Assembly: GCA_963849365.1 (NCBI GenBank)
Contig: CAWKHA010000004.1
Span: 434,001 to 498,000, forward strand
DNA length: 64,000 nucleotides
Source: CAVQCJ01 sp963849365
GTDB lineage: Bacteria; Actinomycetota; Actinomycetes; Prado026
Direction of reading: 5' to 3'
Part shown: piece by piece, positions 23,886 through 32,759 of the stretch
How the letters are laid out: each line of letters opens with the position of its first letter
Position numbering within the stretch: the stretch's first letter is position 1
The notes under the pieces: generated by a model
What the model saw: only the letters and a program-made list of their open reading frames with translations
Told to the model about the DNA's origin: nothing
Database searches by the model: none
Position numbers and translations under genes: made by a program

Positions 23886-26716
23886 CGCTGCTTCGGGAGC
23901 ACGACTACGGCACCCCGGCCCGGCCCGGACCTGCGGACGTCGAGGTCGAGGTCGACGGCCACGTCGTCAGCGTCCCCGCCGGCACGTCGGTGATGCGCGC
24001 CGCGTCGATGGCCGGGATCGACGTACCGAAGCTGTGCGCGACCGACCGGCTCGCGGCGTTCGGCTCCTGCCGCCTGTGCCTGGTCGAGATCGACGGGCGG
24101 GGCGGCACCCCCGCCTCGTGCACCACCCCGGTCGCCCCAGGCATGAAGGTGTCGACGCAGACTCCGCGGCTGGAGAAGCTGCGCCGTGGTGTCATCGAGC
24201 TGTACCTCAGCGACCACCCGGACGACTGCCAGTCCGCTCCTGCGGCCCAGGACTGCGAGCTCCACCACATGGCCGGCACGGTCGGTCTGCAAGAGACCCG
24301 GTACGGCGCAGGCGGCCACAACCACTTGCACTCCGCGAAGGACGAGTCCAACCCCTATTTCACCTTCGACGCGTCGTCGTGCATCGCGTGCTCGCGGTGC
24401 GTGCGGGCCTGTGACGAGATCCAGGGCACGTTCGCGCTCACGATCGAGGGCCGCGGTTTCGACTCGAAGGTCTCCGCCAGCGCCGGAGAGTCGTTCATGT
24501 CCTCCGAGTGCGTCTCCTGCGGCGCCTGCGTGCAGGCCTGTCCGACCACCGCGCTGGAGGAGAAGACCGTCGTCGAGCTCGGGATGCCGACCCGGTCCGT
24601 CCTCACGACGTGCGCGTACTGCGGGGTCGGCTGCGCGTTCAAGGCCGAGCTCTCCGGCGACGAGGTCGTGCGGATGGTGCCGTACAAGGACGGCGGCGCG
24701 AACCAGGGCCACAGCTGCGTGAAGGGCCGCTTCGCCTGGGGGTACGCCTCGCACAAGGACCGCCAGCTCAGTCCCATGCTGCGGGAGAAGATCACCGACC
24801 CGTGGCGCGAGGTCTCCTGGGACGAGGCGATCTCCTACACGGCGCAACGGCTCATGCAGATCCAGGCCGAGCACGGCGTGCACGCGATCGGTGGCATCAC
24901 GTCCAGCCGCTGCACCAACGAAGAGGTCTACGTCGTCCAGAAGATGATCCGGGCGGCGTTCGGCAACAACAACGTCGACACCTGCGCGCGGGTGTGCCAC
25001 TCCCCGACCGGCTACGGACTCAAGCAGACCTTCGGCACGTCAGCGGGCACCCAGGACTTCAAGTCCGTCGACTCCGCCGACGTCATCATGGTGATCGGCG
25101 CGAACCCCACCGACGGGCACCCGGTGTTCGCGTCGCGGATGAAGCAGCGGCTGCGCGCCGGCGCGCGGCTGATCGTGGTGGACCCGCGGCGCATCGACAT
25201 GGTCCGCACGCCGCACATCGAGGCCGACTTCCACCTGCAGCTGCAGCCGGGCACCAACGTCGCCGTCGTGAACGCGATCGCGCACGTCGTCGTCACCGAG
25301 GGCCTGGCCGACACGGCCTACGTCCAGGAGCGCTGCGACCCGGTCGACTTCGGCCGCTGGGAGGAGTTCATCCGCGGCCCGGAGAACAGCCCCGAGGCCA
25401 CCGAGCCGATGACCGGCGTACCGGCCGCCGACCTGCGCGCGGCCGCCCGCCTGTACGCCGCCGGGCCGAACTCCGCGATCTACTACGGGCTCGGTGTCAC
25501 CGAGCACTCGCAGGGCTCGACGATGGTCATGGGCATGGCGAACCTGGCCATGCTGACCGGAAACGTCGGCCGCGACGGCGTCGGCGTCAACCCGCTGCGC
25601 GGGCAGAACAACGTGCAGGGCTCGTGCGACATGGGCTCGTTCCCGCACGAGCTGCCGGGCTACCGGCACGTGTCCGACCCGGCGGTCCGGGCCATCTACG
25701 AAGAGCTGTGGGGTCGTCCGATCGAGCCCGAGCCAGGGCTGCGGATCCCGAACATGTTCGACGCCGCCATCGCCGGCACGTACCGGGGGATGTTCGTGCA
25801 GGGCGAGGACCTGGCCCAGTCCGACCCGAACCAGGCCCACGTCAAGGCCGCGCTCGCGGCGCTGGACCTGCTCGTCGTGCAGGACCTGTTCCTCAACGAG
25901 ACCGCGGCGTTCGCGCACGTCTTCCTGCCAGGCACGTCCTTCCTGGAGAAGGACGGCACCTTCACCAACGCCGAGCGCCGGATCAACCGGGTGCGGCCGG
26001 TGATGGCGTCCAGGTGCGGCAAGCAGGAGTGGGAGGTCGCCTGCGAGCTCGCGACCGCGATGGGCTACCCGATGGGCTACTCCCACAGCTCGGAGATCAT
26101 GGACGAGATCGCCGCCACCACGCCGACGTTCGCCGGGGTCTCGTTCGAGCACCTCGACGAAGTCGGCTCGATCCAGTGGCCGTGCAACGACAAGGCGCCC
26201 GACGGCACGCCGATCATGCACATCGACACGTTCGTGCGCGGCAAGGGCCGCTTCGTCGAGACGCCGTACGTGCCGACCGACGAGCGGACCAGCCGTAAGT
26301 ACCCGCTGATCCTCACCACCGGGCGGATCCTGTCGCAGTACAACGTGGGCGCCCAGACGCGGCGTACCGAGAACGTGCTGTGGCACGAGGAGGACCTGCT
26401 CGAGATCCACCCGCACGACGCCGAGGACCGGGGTATCACCGAGGGCTCGACGGTCCGGATCGCCAGCCGAGTCGGCGAGACGCTGCTGCACGCGCGGCTG
26501 TCCGAGCGGATGACGCCGGGCGTCGTGTACACGACGTTCCACCACCCGGTCAGCGGCGCCAATATCGTGACCACGGACTACTCGGACTGGGCGACGAACT
26601 GCCCGGAGTACAAGGTCACCGCCGTCCAGGTGGGGCTGTTCACGCGCGAGCCGCTCCACGCCGCCGCGGGCGCGGAGCCCGCCACCCCCGCCGCCTCGGC
26701 CACCGGGCAAGGGTGA
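23882..26716 (+). CDS. fdsA: NAD-dependent formate dehydrogenase alpha (catalytic) subunit
   Basis: This 944-residue molybdopterin (Mo/W-bis-MGD) enzyme oxidises formate to CO2. In order it has a 2Fe-2S domain (CATDRLAAFGSCRLC plus a later Cys), a His-Cys cluster region, two 4Fe-4S motifs (CIACSRCVRAC and CVSCGACVQAC), a third 4Fe-4S motif (TTCAYCGVGCAF) and the MGD domains. The catalytic residue is Cys372 in RVCHSPT, where selenocysteine occurs in some relatives. Oddly, the His-Cys3 region reads H112-x3-C116-x2-A119-x5-C125, so one expected cysteine is alanine. It needs molybdenum cofactor; FdhD sulfurtransferase is not in the window. Confidence 0.95.
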   Translation: MTLLREHDYGTPARPGPADVEVEVDGHVVSVPAGTSVMRAASMAGIDVPKLCATDRLAAFGSCRLCLVEIDGRGGTPASCTTPVAPGMKVSTQTPRLEKLRRGVIELYLSDHPDDCQSAPAAQDCELHHMAGTVGLQETRYGAGGHNHLHSAKDESNPYFTFDASSCIACSRCVRACDEIQGTFALTIEGRGFDSKVSASAGESFMSSECVSCGACVQACPTTALEEKTVVELGMPTRSVLTTCAYCGVGCAFKAELSGDEVVRMVPYKDGGANQGHSCVKGRFAWGYASHKDRQLSPMLREKITDPWREVSWDEAISYTAQRLMQIQAEHGVHAIGGITSSRCTNEEVYVVQKMIRAAFGNNNVDTCARVCHSPTGYGLKQTFGTSAGTQDFKSVDSADVIMVIGANPTDGHPVFASRMKQRLRAGARLIVVDPRRIDMVRTPHIEADFHLQLQPGTNVAVVNAIAHVVVTEGLADTAYVQERCDPVDFGRWEEFIRGPENSPEATEPMTGVPAADLRAAARLYAAGPNSAIYYGLGVTEHSQGSTMVMGMANLAMLTGNVGRDGVGVNPLRGQNNVQGSCDMGSFPHELPGYRHVSDPAVRAIYEELWGRPIEPEPGLRIPNMFDAAIAGTYRGMFVQGEDLAQSDPNQAHVKAALAALDLLVVQDLFLNETAAFAHVFLPGTSFLEKDGTFTNAERRINRVRPVMASRCGKQEWEVACELATAMGYPMGYSHSSEIMDEIAATTPTFAGVSFEHLDEVGSIQWPCNDKAPDGTPIMHIDTFVRGKGRFVETPYVPTDERTSRKYPLILTTGRILSQYNVGAQTRRTENVLWHEEDLLEIHPHDAEDRGITEGSTVRIASRVGETLLHARLSERMTPGVVYTTFHHPVSGANIVTTDYSDWATNCPEYKVTAVQVGLFTREPLHAAAGAEPATPAASATGQG

Positions 26717-26719
26717 CGG

Positions 26720-26950
26720 ATGTCGACGGACGCCCTCGACACGCTCGTACGCATGGCCAACCAGATCGCGGCGAACGTCGCGCACCACTCGCGCGAGGAG
26801 GCGGCCGACCTGGTCGCCGCGCACCTGCGCTCGTTCTGGGCGCCGCCGATGCGCGCCGACCTGGTCGCCTACGTGGAGCGCGGCGGCACCGGTCTGGACC
26901 CCATCGCCCACGACGCCGTCGCCCTGCTCCGCGCCCCGACGCCCCATTGA
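26720..26950 (+). CDS. fdsD: Formate dehydrogenase delta subunit (FdsD)
   Basis: This 76-residue protein contains LVRMANQIAANV and the HLRSFWAPPMRADL motif, as in FdsD, a small subunit or assembly factor of soluble NAD-linked formate dehydrogenases. It starts three bases after the fdsA stop. The usual neighbour fdsC/fdhD is not found beside it. Confidence 0.9.
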   Translation: MSTDALDTLVRMANQIAANVAHHSREEAADLVAAHLRSFWAPPMRADLVAYVERGGTGLDPIAHDAVALLRAPTPH

Positions 26951-26962
26951 GCTGAGCCTCCT

Positions 26963-27023
26963 GTTGATCTTGAGCAGGACCTGCTCTCGCCGGCCAGTCG
27001 CACACGTGTCGCTCAAGGTCGAC
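26963..27023. repeat. Nested dyads after the fds operon
   Basis: The outer arms GTTGATCTTGAGC (26963-26975) and GCTCAAGGTCGAC (27011-27023) match at 11 of 13 positions. Inside is a perfect 15-base palindrome, GAGCAGGACCTGCTC (26972-26986), and ACACGTGT (27002-27009). The structure begins 12 bases past the fdsD stop. It could terminate fds transcription or bind a regulator of the downstream transporter gene. Confidence 0.45.
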
Positions 27024-27067
27024 CGCTGGGAGCACCCCGGAACGTCAAGCAGATCCAGCAGCCCGCG

Positions 27068-27916
27068 GTGATCGCCGTGCTGGGCGGCCTGGGTGCCGCG
27101 CTCATGTGGGCAGCGGCGACCCTGTGCTCGTCCAGGTCGACCCGGATGCTCGGCGCGCCGCCCGTGCTGGCCTGGGTCATGACCGTCGGCCTGGCGCTCA
27201 ACCTGGTGCTGCTGGCCGTCGTCCGTCCGCCCCGGCCGACCGACGGACCGACGATCGGCTGGCTGGCCGTCGGCGGCATCGGCAACGTGCTGGGCCTGCT
27301 GCTGGCGTACTCCGCGCTGCGCGTCGGCAAGGTGGGGTTGGTCGCCCCGATCACGTCCACCGAAGGTGCGCTGGCGGCACTGGTCGCCGTGATCGCCGGC
27401 GAGCCGCTCGGCACCTCGTCCGCGGTGCTGCTGCTGGTGATCACCGGCGGCGTCGTGCTGGCGGCGGCCGCCCCGGAGGTCCTGCCGGTCGTCGACGAGC
27501 GCAAGGGCGCGGCGGTCGGCCTGGCCGTCCTCGCGGCTCTCGCGTTCGGGCTGAGCCTGTACGCCACCGGTCACGTCAGCTCCACGGTCGCGCTGCCCTG
27601 GGTGCTGTTGCCCCCACGGTTGCTGGGCTTCGTTGCCCTGGCCGTCCCGCTCGCACTGTCCGGCCGGCTCCGGCTGACCCGGCCGGCGGTCCCGCTGGTC
27701 GTGACGTCCGGCGTCGCCGAGGTGATCGGCTTCGCGTCGTACGCCGCCGGAGCGCGGCACGGGATCGCGGTCGCGGCGGTGCTGGCCTCGCAGTTCGCGG
27801 CCTTCGCCGGCGTGGGCGCGTACCTGCTGTTCCGCGAACGCCTCACCCGGCTGCAGCTGACCGGCGTGACCGTGGTGATCGTCGGTGTCGCCGTCCTCAG
27901 CGCCGTCCGCGCCTAG
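27068..27916 (+). CDS. EamA/DMT-superfamily transporter
   Basis: This 282-residue protein has about ten membrane helices in two EamA repeats. Repeat 1 includes VGGIGNVLGLLLAYSALRVGKVGLVAPITSTEGALAAL; repeat 2 ends with VLASQFAAFAGVGAYLLFRERLTRLQL, the usual EamA signature. It probably exports a small metabolite. The GTG at 27068 begins directly at the first helix. It is about 115 bases after fdsD, with palindromes between, so it is probably a separate unit. The substrate is unknown. Confidence 0.82.
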   Translation: MIAVLGGLGAALMWAAATLCSSRSTRMLGAPPVLAWVMTVGLALNLVLLAVVRPPRPTDGPTIGWLAVGGIGNVLGLLLAYSALRVGKVGLVAPITSTEGALAALVAVIAGEPLGTSSAVLLLVITGGVVLAAAAPEVLPVVDERKGAAVGLAVLAALAFGLSLYATGHVSSTVALPWVLLPPRLLGFVALAVPLALSGRLRLTRPAVPLVVTSGVAEVIGFASYAAGARHGIAVAAVLASQFAAFAGVGAYLLFRERLTRLQLTGVTVVIVGVAVLSAVRA

Positions 27917-27938
27917 CTGGCCGCCCGCCGCCTCGCGC

Positions 27939-29205
27939 TCACCACGGTGGTTCGGGTGGGGGTTGGGGTGGTGGGTGCCAGCTGACGCCGTCGGTGGGGT
28001 TGATGGTGATGGTCCATCCGTCGTGGTGGGCCATGTCGTGGTGCGGTCGCAGGCCAGGGTCAGGGTGTTCAGGTCGGTGGCCCCGCCCTGGCTCCAGGGC
28101 ACGATGTGGTGGGCCTGGCACCATTCGGGGGGCCGGTCGCAGCCCGGGGCGGTGCAGCCGCGGTCGCGTAGTGCCAGGGCGCGGGGTTGGGCGGCGGTGG
28201 CGGTGCGCACGGCCCGGCCCAGGTCCAGCAGCTGGCTGGGCCCCGCCCAGGACGGCCGGGATGAGCGCGGCGTCACAGGCGATCTGGCCGGCCGCCGCCG
28301 CCGAGATCGGTTCGCGCACGCTCGACCCGGCGATCAGCGCACACCCCTCACCGCGGGCGGCTGCCCGGCCCGGGGCGGGCTCGTGGATGCGGGCCCGGAG
28401 CTGGTCCACGCTCATGGTGACCACCACCTGCGGACGCACACCGCCGGAGACCGGCAGCCGGCCAGCGGCCAGGGCCCGGCGGGCCAGCTCGACCAGCGCG
28501 TCGGCGCGCCGGCGCCCCGGGCCGCGCGGGTCCGGGCCGTTCACCGTGGACGGGGCCGGGGCGGCGAGTGGGTCCAGCGCCGCGGCCAGGGTGGCGGCGG
28601 CCGCGGTGTCCAACCGCCCACCCAGGTGATGCATCCCATCGGTGCCGCGCCACACGGTCAGCTCACGGCCGGCCCGGGCGGCGCGTTCTGGCCCGGCCAG
28701 GTCCCCGGACCCGGCCGGGTCGACCCGGGCCGCCTCGACGAGCGCCAGCCGACGCAACCGGCCCAGGTCCAACCGCCCGGCCTGCGCCAACAACCGGGCC
28801 TCGAGCTGACCGCGATCCTGCTCCCCGACCCGATCGGACAGCCCGTCCAACGCGGCGGTGATCACCTGCGCCCGCTCGGGGTCGATCACCCCGGAGGCCA
28901 ACGCCCGCCGGGTCCGGTCGTGCTCGACCAGCGCGGCGGCCAACCCGACCTGCCGGGCCGCGGCCCCCGCGCCCATCCCGTCCGCGCGCAGCCACCCCGC
29001 CGTGCGAGGTCGCCCCGGTCACCCGTCGGGCCGCCCCGCGCCGATCCACCTCGGCCACCGCGGCGAGCTTGACCGCGGCCAGCCGGGACGCTTGCGCGTT
29101 CAGCTGCCGCACCACGTCGACCAGGGCCGAGTCGTCGGCTCGGCGTACGTCGATACCTGTCAGGGCGTCCAATGCACGAGCAAGGCATGCGAGCGCGCCA
29201 GACAT
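27939..29205 (-). pseudogene. Broken DUF222/HNH endonuclease-type gene
   Basis: The parts of one DUF222 (13E12-repeat) HNH protein occur in three different frames. The N-terminal part (from ATG near 29205) is in one frame, the middle (starting around GMGAGAAARQVGL, near 28980) in another. The HNH part CTAPGCDRPPEWCQAHHIVPWSQGG (about 28050-28170) is in a third, and the last residues (HHDMAHHDGWTITINP) return to the middle frame. Shifts therefore lie near 29000, 28240 and 28060. Three shifts make sequencing error unlikely, but reads should be checked. The family is multicopy in actinobacteria. Confidence 0.85.
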
Positions 29206-29292
29206 CGACGCACCGACACGAAACCCCTTTGTCCACAACGGCTTCCGTGTCCACCTCACGACATGTCGCACGACGGACAGGTTCTACCGACG

Positions 29293-29637
29293 TCAGGCGG
29301 TGCTGGGACCGACGGTCGAGCCGACGCTCGGGTCCGCCGCCGGTTCCTTGAGCTCCACGAAGATCGTGTGCGTCGGCGTCTCGCCGATGTTCTCGCCCGC
29401 GTGCTGCTGCGCCGGCACCCAGTGCGCGCCGCCCGCAGCGATCTCCACGTCGCGGTGCGTATCGCCCACGTGCAGCCTGCGCCGGAACGAGCTCAGCGTG
29501 TACATCACGCTGTCCGGATGCCGGTGCGGCGTGGTCCGCTCACCCGGGGAGTCCGTGTACTCCAGCACCCGGACGCGGTCGTTCTCGTAGATGACGCGGT
29601 AGTGCTTCGGGTTCGTCTCGACCGGGTCCATGCTCAT
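29293..29637 (-). CDS. Small cupin-domain protein
   Basis: This 114-residue single cupin has the metal-site motif PHRHPDSVMYTLSSF and a second conserved strand HWVPAQQHAGENIGETPTHTIFVELK. It is the size and form of small cupins that bind a divalent metal and occur as stand-alone enzymes or sensors. The ATG at 29637 is chosen; MDPVE, two codons later, is also possible and no clear ribosome site separates them. No function is assigned. Confidence 0.75.
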   Translation of the reverse strand: MSMDPVETNPKHYRVIYENDRVRVLEYTDSPGERTTPHRHPDSVMYTLSSFRRRLHVGDTHRDVEIAAGGAHWVPAQQHAGENIGETPTHTIFVELKEPAADPSVGSTVGPSTA

Positions 29638-29749
29638 GCACGACAGTGTGCAGGAGGTTCTCGTCCACATCGGCTAGAAGGTACGCAGACAACGCAGCGA
29701 CGCAACCCCGGCGGCCGTCGCACCCACGATGCAACGCGAGGAGGCACCG

Positions 29750-30442
29750 ATGCGACTGCCACACATGGACCCCACCCTCGAACGGACGCGCCGCAGCCTG
29801 CACGGCATCGCCGAGACCGTCCTGGCCGGCCCGGAGCATCGCACCGTCGGGCGGATCCGGCTCGCCGTGACGGCCGACGGCTTCAGCACGCTGCCGCTGC
29901 CCGGCACACCGTCTCGGATCGCCGTCCGGGGGGCCGAGCTCGTGGTCGAGGACGGGGCGGTCCAGCGTTCGGTACCGCTGGCCGGCACCTACGCCGACCT
30001 CGCGCGCCTGGCCGGAGTCGAGGCCGGCGCACCCGAGGGCGTCTACCACGACGGCTCGGGGGTGAAGGTCGACGAGCCCATCGAGGTGGACCCGCCAGCG
30101 GCCGCCACGATCCTGCGCGGGTTCACCGTCGGCGACCGAGCACTGCGCCGGCTGGCCGCCGCGCACACCCCGCCGGGGGCCGAGGTCCCGGAGCCGGTCC
30201 TGTGGCCGGAGCACTTCGACGTCGGGGTCACCCTCGACGAGGTGAACTACGGGGTCTCCGCGGGCGACAGCGGCATCCCGGAGCCGTACGCATACGTCGG
30301 CCCGTGGAAGTCACGAGCGGGCGACTTCTGGGACAAGACGTTCGGTGCCGCCCGAACGATCGGCGAGCTCGGTGACGCCGACGCGGTGCTGGCCTTCTTC
30401 GAGACCGGCATGGACCGCGCCGCGAACGACCCGCTGGCCTAG
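29750..30442 (+). CDS. Conserved hypothetical protein
   Basis: This 230-residue soluble protein contains LPLPGTPSRIAVRGAELVVEDG, LWPEHFDVGVTLDEVNYGVSAGD and IPEPYAYVGPW. I recognise it only as a conserved actinobacterial protein of unknown function. The ATG at 29750 follows GAGGAGG at a good distance, so it is preferred to an ATG seven codons upstream. It is divergent from the cupin gene. No catalytic motif or membrane segment is evident. Confidence 0.75.
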   Translation: MRLPHMDPTLERTRRSLHGIAETVLAGPEHRTVGRIRLAVTADGFSTLPLPGTPSRIAVRGAELVVEDGAVQRSVPLAGTYADLARLAGVEAGAPEGVYHDGSGVKVDEPIEVDPPAAATILRGFTVGDRALRRLAAAHTPPGAEVPEPVLWPEHFDVGVTLDEVNYGVSAGDSGIPEPYAYVGPWKSRAGDFWDKTFGAARTIGELGDADAVLAFFETGMDRAANDPLA

Positions 30443-30525
30443 CGCCCAAGCCCCAGCCGCGCGGACGCGTGTCAGACCTTCGAGCAGGGGGGACTCGCCC
30501 AGGGTCCGAACGGCGCAGACGCGCC

Positions 30526-30675
30526 ATGGACCGACGCCGGCGAGGATTACTGGACCTACTCGTGTTCCCCGCCGTGTCGCTGGGCCTGCTCCGTGCCGCG
30601 GGCAAGGGGTCCGCCGACGACCGGGCGGGCGAGCCGCAGCCCGCACCCGCCCTGCGCGGCTCCGAGGCCAGGTAG
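30526..30675 (+). CDS. Possible small membrane-anchored peptide
   Basis: This 49-codon frame encodes MDRRRRGLLDLLVFPAVSLG followed by a charged, Gly/Pro-rich tail. The positive start and single short hydrophobic stretch could form one membrane helix. It is the only plausible gene in the 300-base gap 30443-30742. Codon use does not exclude chance, so confidence is low. Confidence 0.25.
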   Translation: MDRRRRGLLDLLVFPAVSLGLLRAAGKGSADDRAGEPQPAPALRGSEAR

Positions 30676-30742
30676 CCGGCTCGGGTGCGATGAAGGGAAT
30701 CCCGGGCGACAAGAGGCGCAGGCTCTGGCAGCCTTCGACCTC

Positions 30743-31570
30743 ATGGTCGACTACCAGGGCGTGAACCGGGCGATGTGGGACGAGCGCGCACCCGCCCATG
30801 CGGCGTCGCCCGACTACGCCGTCGACCGCTTCCTCTCCGACCCTGCGTTCATCAGCGACGTGGTGCGCTTCGACCTGCCCCGGCTCGGTGACGTCGCCGG
30901 CCTGCGCGGTGTCCACCTGCAGTGCCACATCGGCACCGACACCGTCTCGCTGGCGCGGCTCGGGGCACGCATGACCGGCCTGGACTTCTCGGCTCCGGCT
31001 CTCGAAGCGGCACGGGCCCTGGCGGAGCGCACCGACAGCGACACCGACTTCGTGCACGGCGATGTGTACTCCGCGGTCGATCTGCTCGGGGGTGGGGCGT
31101 TCGACCTGGTCTTCACCGGAATCGGAGCACTGTGCTGGCTGCCTGACGTCCGCCGGTGGGCCGCCGTGGTGGCCGAGCTGCTGCGGCCCGGGGGGCGGCT
31201 GTTCATCCGCGAGGGCCACCCGGTGCTGTGGGCCCTCGAGGACTCCCCGGCGGACGGGCAGCTGCTACTGCGCTACCCGTACTTCGAGCACACCGAGCCT
31301 GACTCCGCGGAGGAGGAGGGGACCTACGTCGCCACCGAAGCGACCTTCACGAACAACCTGTCGTACATGTGGAACCACGGCCTCGGCGAGATCGTCACCG
31401 CGCTGCTGGACCGCGGCCTCGAGCTGACGATGCTCGTCGAGCACGACAGCGTCCCCTGGCAGGCCCTGCCCGGTCTGATGGACGACATCGGCGGGGGCGA
31501 GTGGCGGATCTCGGACCGGCCCGAGCGCGTGCCGCACTCGTACACGCTGCAGGTGGTCAAGCGCGGCTAG
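30743..31570 (+). CDS. Class I SAM-dependent methyltransferase
   Basis: This 275-residue protein has a Rossmann SAM site, seen as VHLQCHIGTDTVSLARLGARMTGLDFSAPAL (motif I and the following acidic strand). It continues with FDLVFTGIGALCWLPDV (motif II) and LLRPGGRLFIREG. C-terminal residues include YMWNHGLGEIVTALLDRGLEL. The target could be a small molecule. It starts with ATG at 30743. No neighbour suggests a substrate. Confidence 0.82.
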   Translation: MVDYQGVNRAMWDERAPAHAASPDYAVDRFLSDPAFISDVVRFDLPRLGDVAGLRGVHLQCHIGTDTVSLARLGARMTGLDFSAPALEAARALAERTDSDTDFVHGDVYSAVDLLGGGAFDLVFTGIGALCWLPDVRRWAAVVAELLRPGGRLFIREGHPVLWALEDSPADGQLLLRYPYFEHTEPDSAEEEGTYVATEATFTNNLSYMWNHGLGEIVTALLDRGLELTMLVEHDSVPWQALPGLMDDIGGGEWRISDRPERVPHSYTLQVVKRG

Positions 31571-31585
31571 CTGCTGGCTACCTGC

Positions 31586-32262
31586 TCAGTGCTTCCCACG
31601 CGCCGCTGCGGTGAGCGAGTCGAGCTCGGTCTGCAACGCCGCGGACAGGTCCGGCAGCTCCGCAACCGCGTCCGGGTCCGCGACGACGGTGACGGCGAGG
31701 ACGCCTGCGTAGGACAGCGCCGCGAACGCCACGGTCGCGTTGCCGTAGGCCCCCGAGAGCGGGATGACCTCGCTGACCGTGGCGTCCATGAACGTCACCG
31801 GAGCGGCCGGCCCGCGTACGTTCGTGACGAAGGTGTTGACGAGCCGCTGGTGGTTGATGGACCAGCCGAGCAGACCCAGCGCCGCCAAGGCCCGGGAGGC
31901 CGGTTGGATCAGGGCGGCCGACGCTCCCCGTGCCGGCCGCTTACGGGTTCGGGTGATCGCCGCGATGGACTCCAGGCGGCCGACCGGGTCGCCGGTCGTC
32001 GGCAGGGCCATCGGGATCACTCCGACCTCGTTGCCCGGCTCGGCGGTTCGCGGCACTGCCGCAACCGCGGGACGCGGGCCAGGCGCCGCCCGGCCTCCGC
32101 AACGGCCGCATCCAGATCGAAGGCCTCCGCGGGCTCCATGAGCACCACGGCGGCGATGTGCATCGGCACCGGTCCGACGGCGAACGCCAGCTGCATCAAG
32201 TCGTTCGGTCCGGCACGCTCGATCACCGCCCAAGTGTGCTCGGTGCGACGGACTGCCACCAT
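31586..32262 (-). pseudogene. Wax ester synthase/DGAT remnant with internal deletion
   Basis: The N-terminus (from ATG at 32262: MVAVRRTEHTWAV ... PMHIAAVVLMEP) and the C-terminus (about 32000-31586: GNEVGVIPMALPTTGDPVGRLESI ... VTNVRGPAAPVTFMDA ... YAGVLAVTVVADPDAVAELPDL) of the wax ester synthase/diacylglycerol acyltransferase family are adjacent. They are in different frames, and about half of the usual 450-470 residues is missing. The lost part includes the HHxxxDG catalytic site. The gene must be inactive. A single deletion of several hundred bases is the simplest history. Confidence 0.82.
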
Positions 32263-32293
32263 GACGTGATGGGTGCGGTGCGCGGTGGTCGGC

Positions 32294-32668
32294 TCAGGGC
32301 AGCGAGTAGATCAGACAGAACTCGTTGCCCTCGGGGTCGGCCATCACCCGCCAGCGGAACCCGTACTCGCTGACGTCCTGGGACGAGAGCCGGCTGCCCC
32401 CCATGCCCTGGATGCGGGCCGTCGCCACTTCGACATCGTCGACTGCCACATCGAAGTGCAGGCGGTTCTTCACGGTCTTCGCCTCCGGTACCCGGTGGAA
32501 GCTCACCACCGGTTCGCCAGGGCCGGCCGGTATCAGCCCCAGGTAGTGCGGAGGGTCTCCCATCGGCCGGTCGATCTCCGTACCCAGGACTTGGCTCCAG
32601 AAGATGGCGAGGGCGAACGGATCGGCACAGTCGATCTGTATCCACCCAAGCCGGCCGACTCGGTTCAT
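32294..32668 (-). CDS. VOC-family (glyoxalase/dioxygenase-fold) protein
   Basis: This 124-residue protein has the paired beta-alpha-beta-beta-beta units of the VOC superfamily. WIQIDCADPFALAIFWSQVLG begins the first, and LHFDVAVDDVEVATARIQGMGG ... RWRVMADPEGNEFCLI the second. The His, Glu and other residues could bind a metal, but a specific activity is not clear. It resembles the glyoxalase-like domain proteins common in actinobacteria. Confidence 0.82.
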   Translation of the reverse strand: MNRVGRLGWIQIDCADPFALAIFWSQVLGTEIDRPMGDPPHYLGLIPAGPGEPVVSFHRVPEAKTVKNRLHFDVAVDDVEVATARIQGMGGSRLSSQDVSEYGFRWRVMADPEGNEFCLIYSLP

Positions 32669-32759
32669 GGGCCCATGATGCCGTCATCGAGCCACGGCGC
32701 ACCGGACCCGACAACGCCGGACGGACCGACGCGCTGGACGCCTGCTCGGGCTGTCGTCG

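Noticed and set aside
25040..28276. Long minus-strand frame across fdsA, fdsD and the EamA gene
   Set aside because: Only its start, near 28000-28276, matches protein features (the HNH part of the broken DUF222 gene). The rest is antisense to convincing plus-strand genes.
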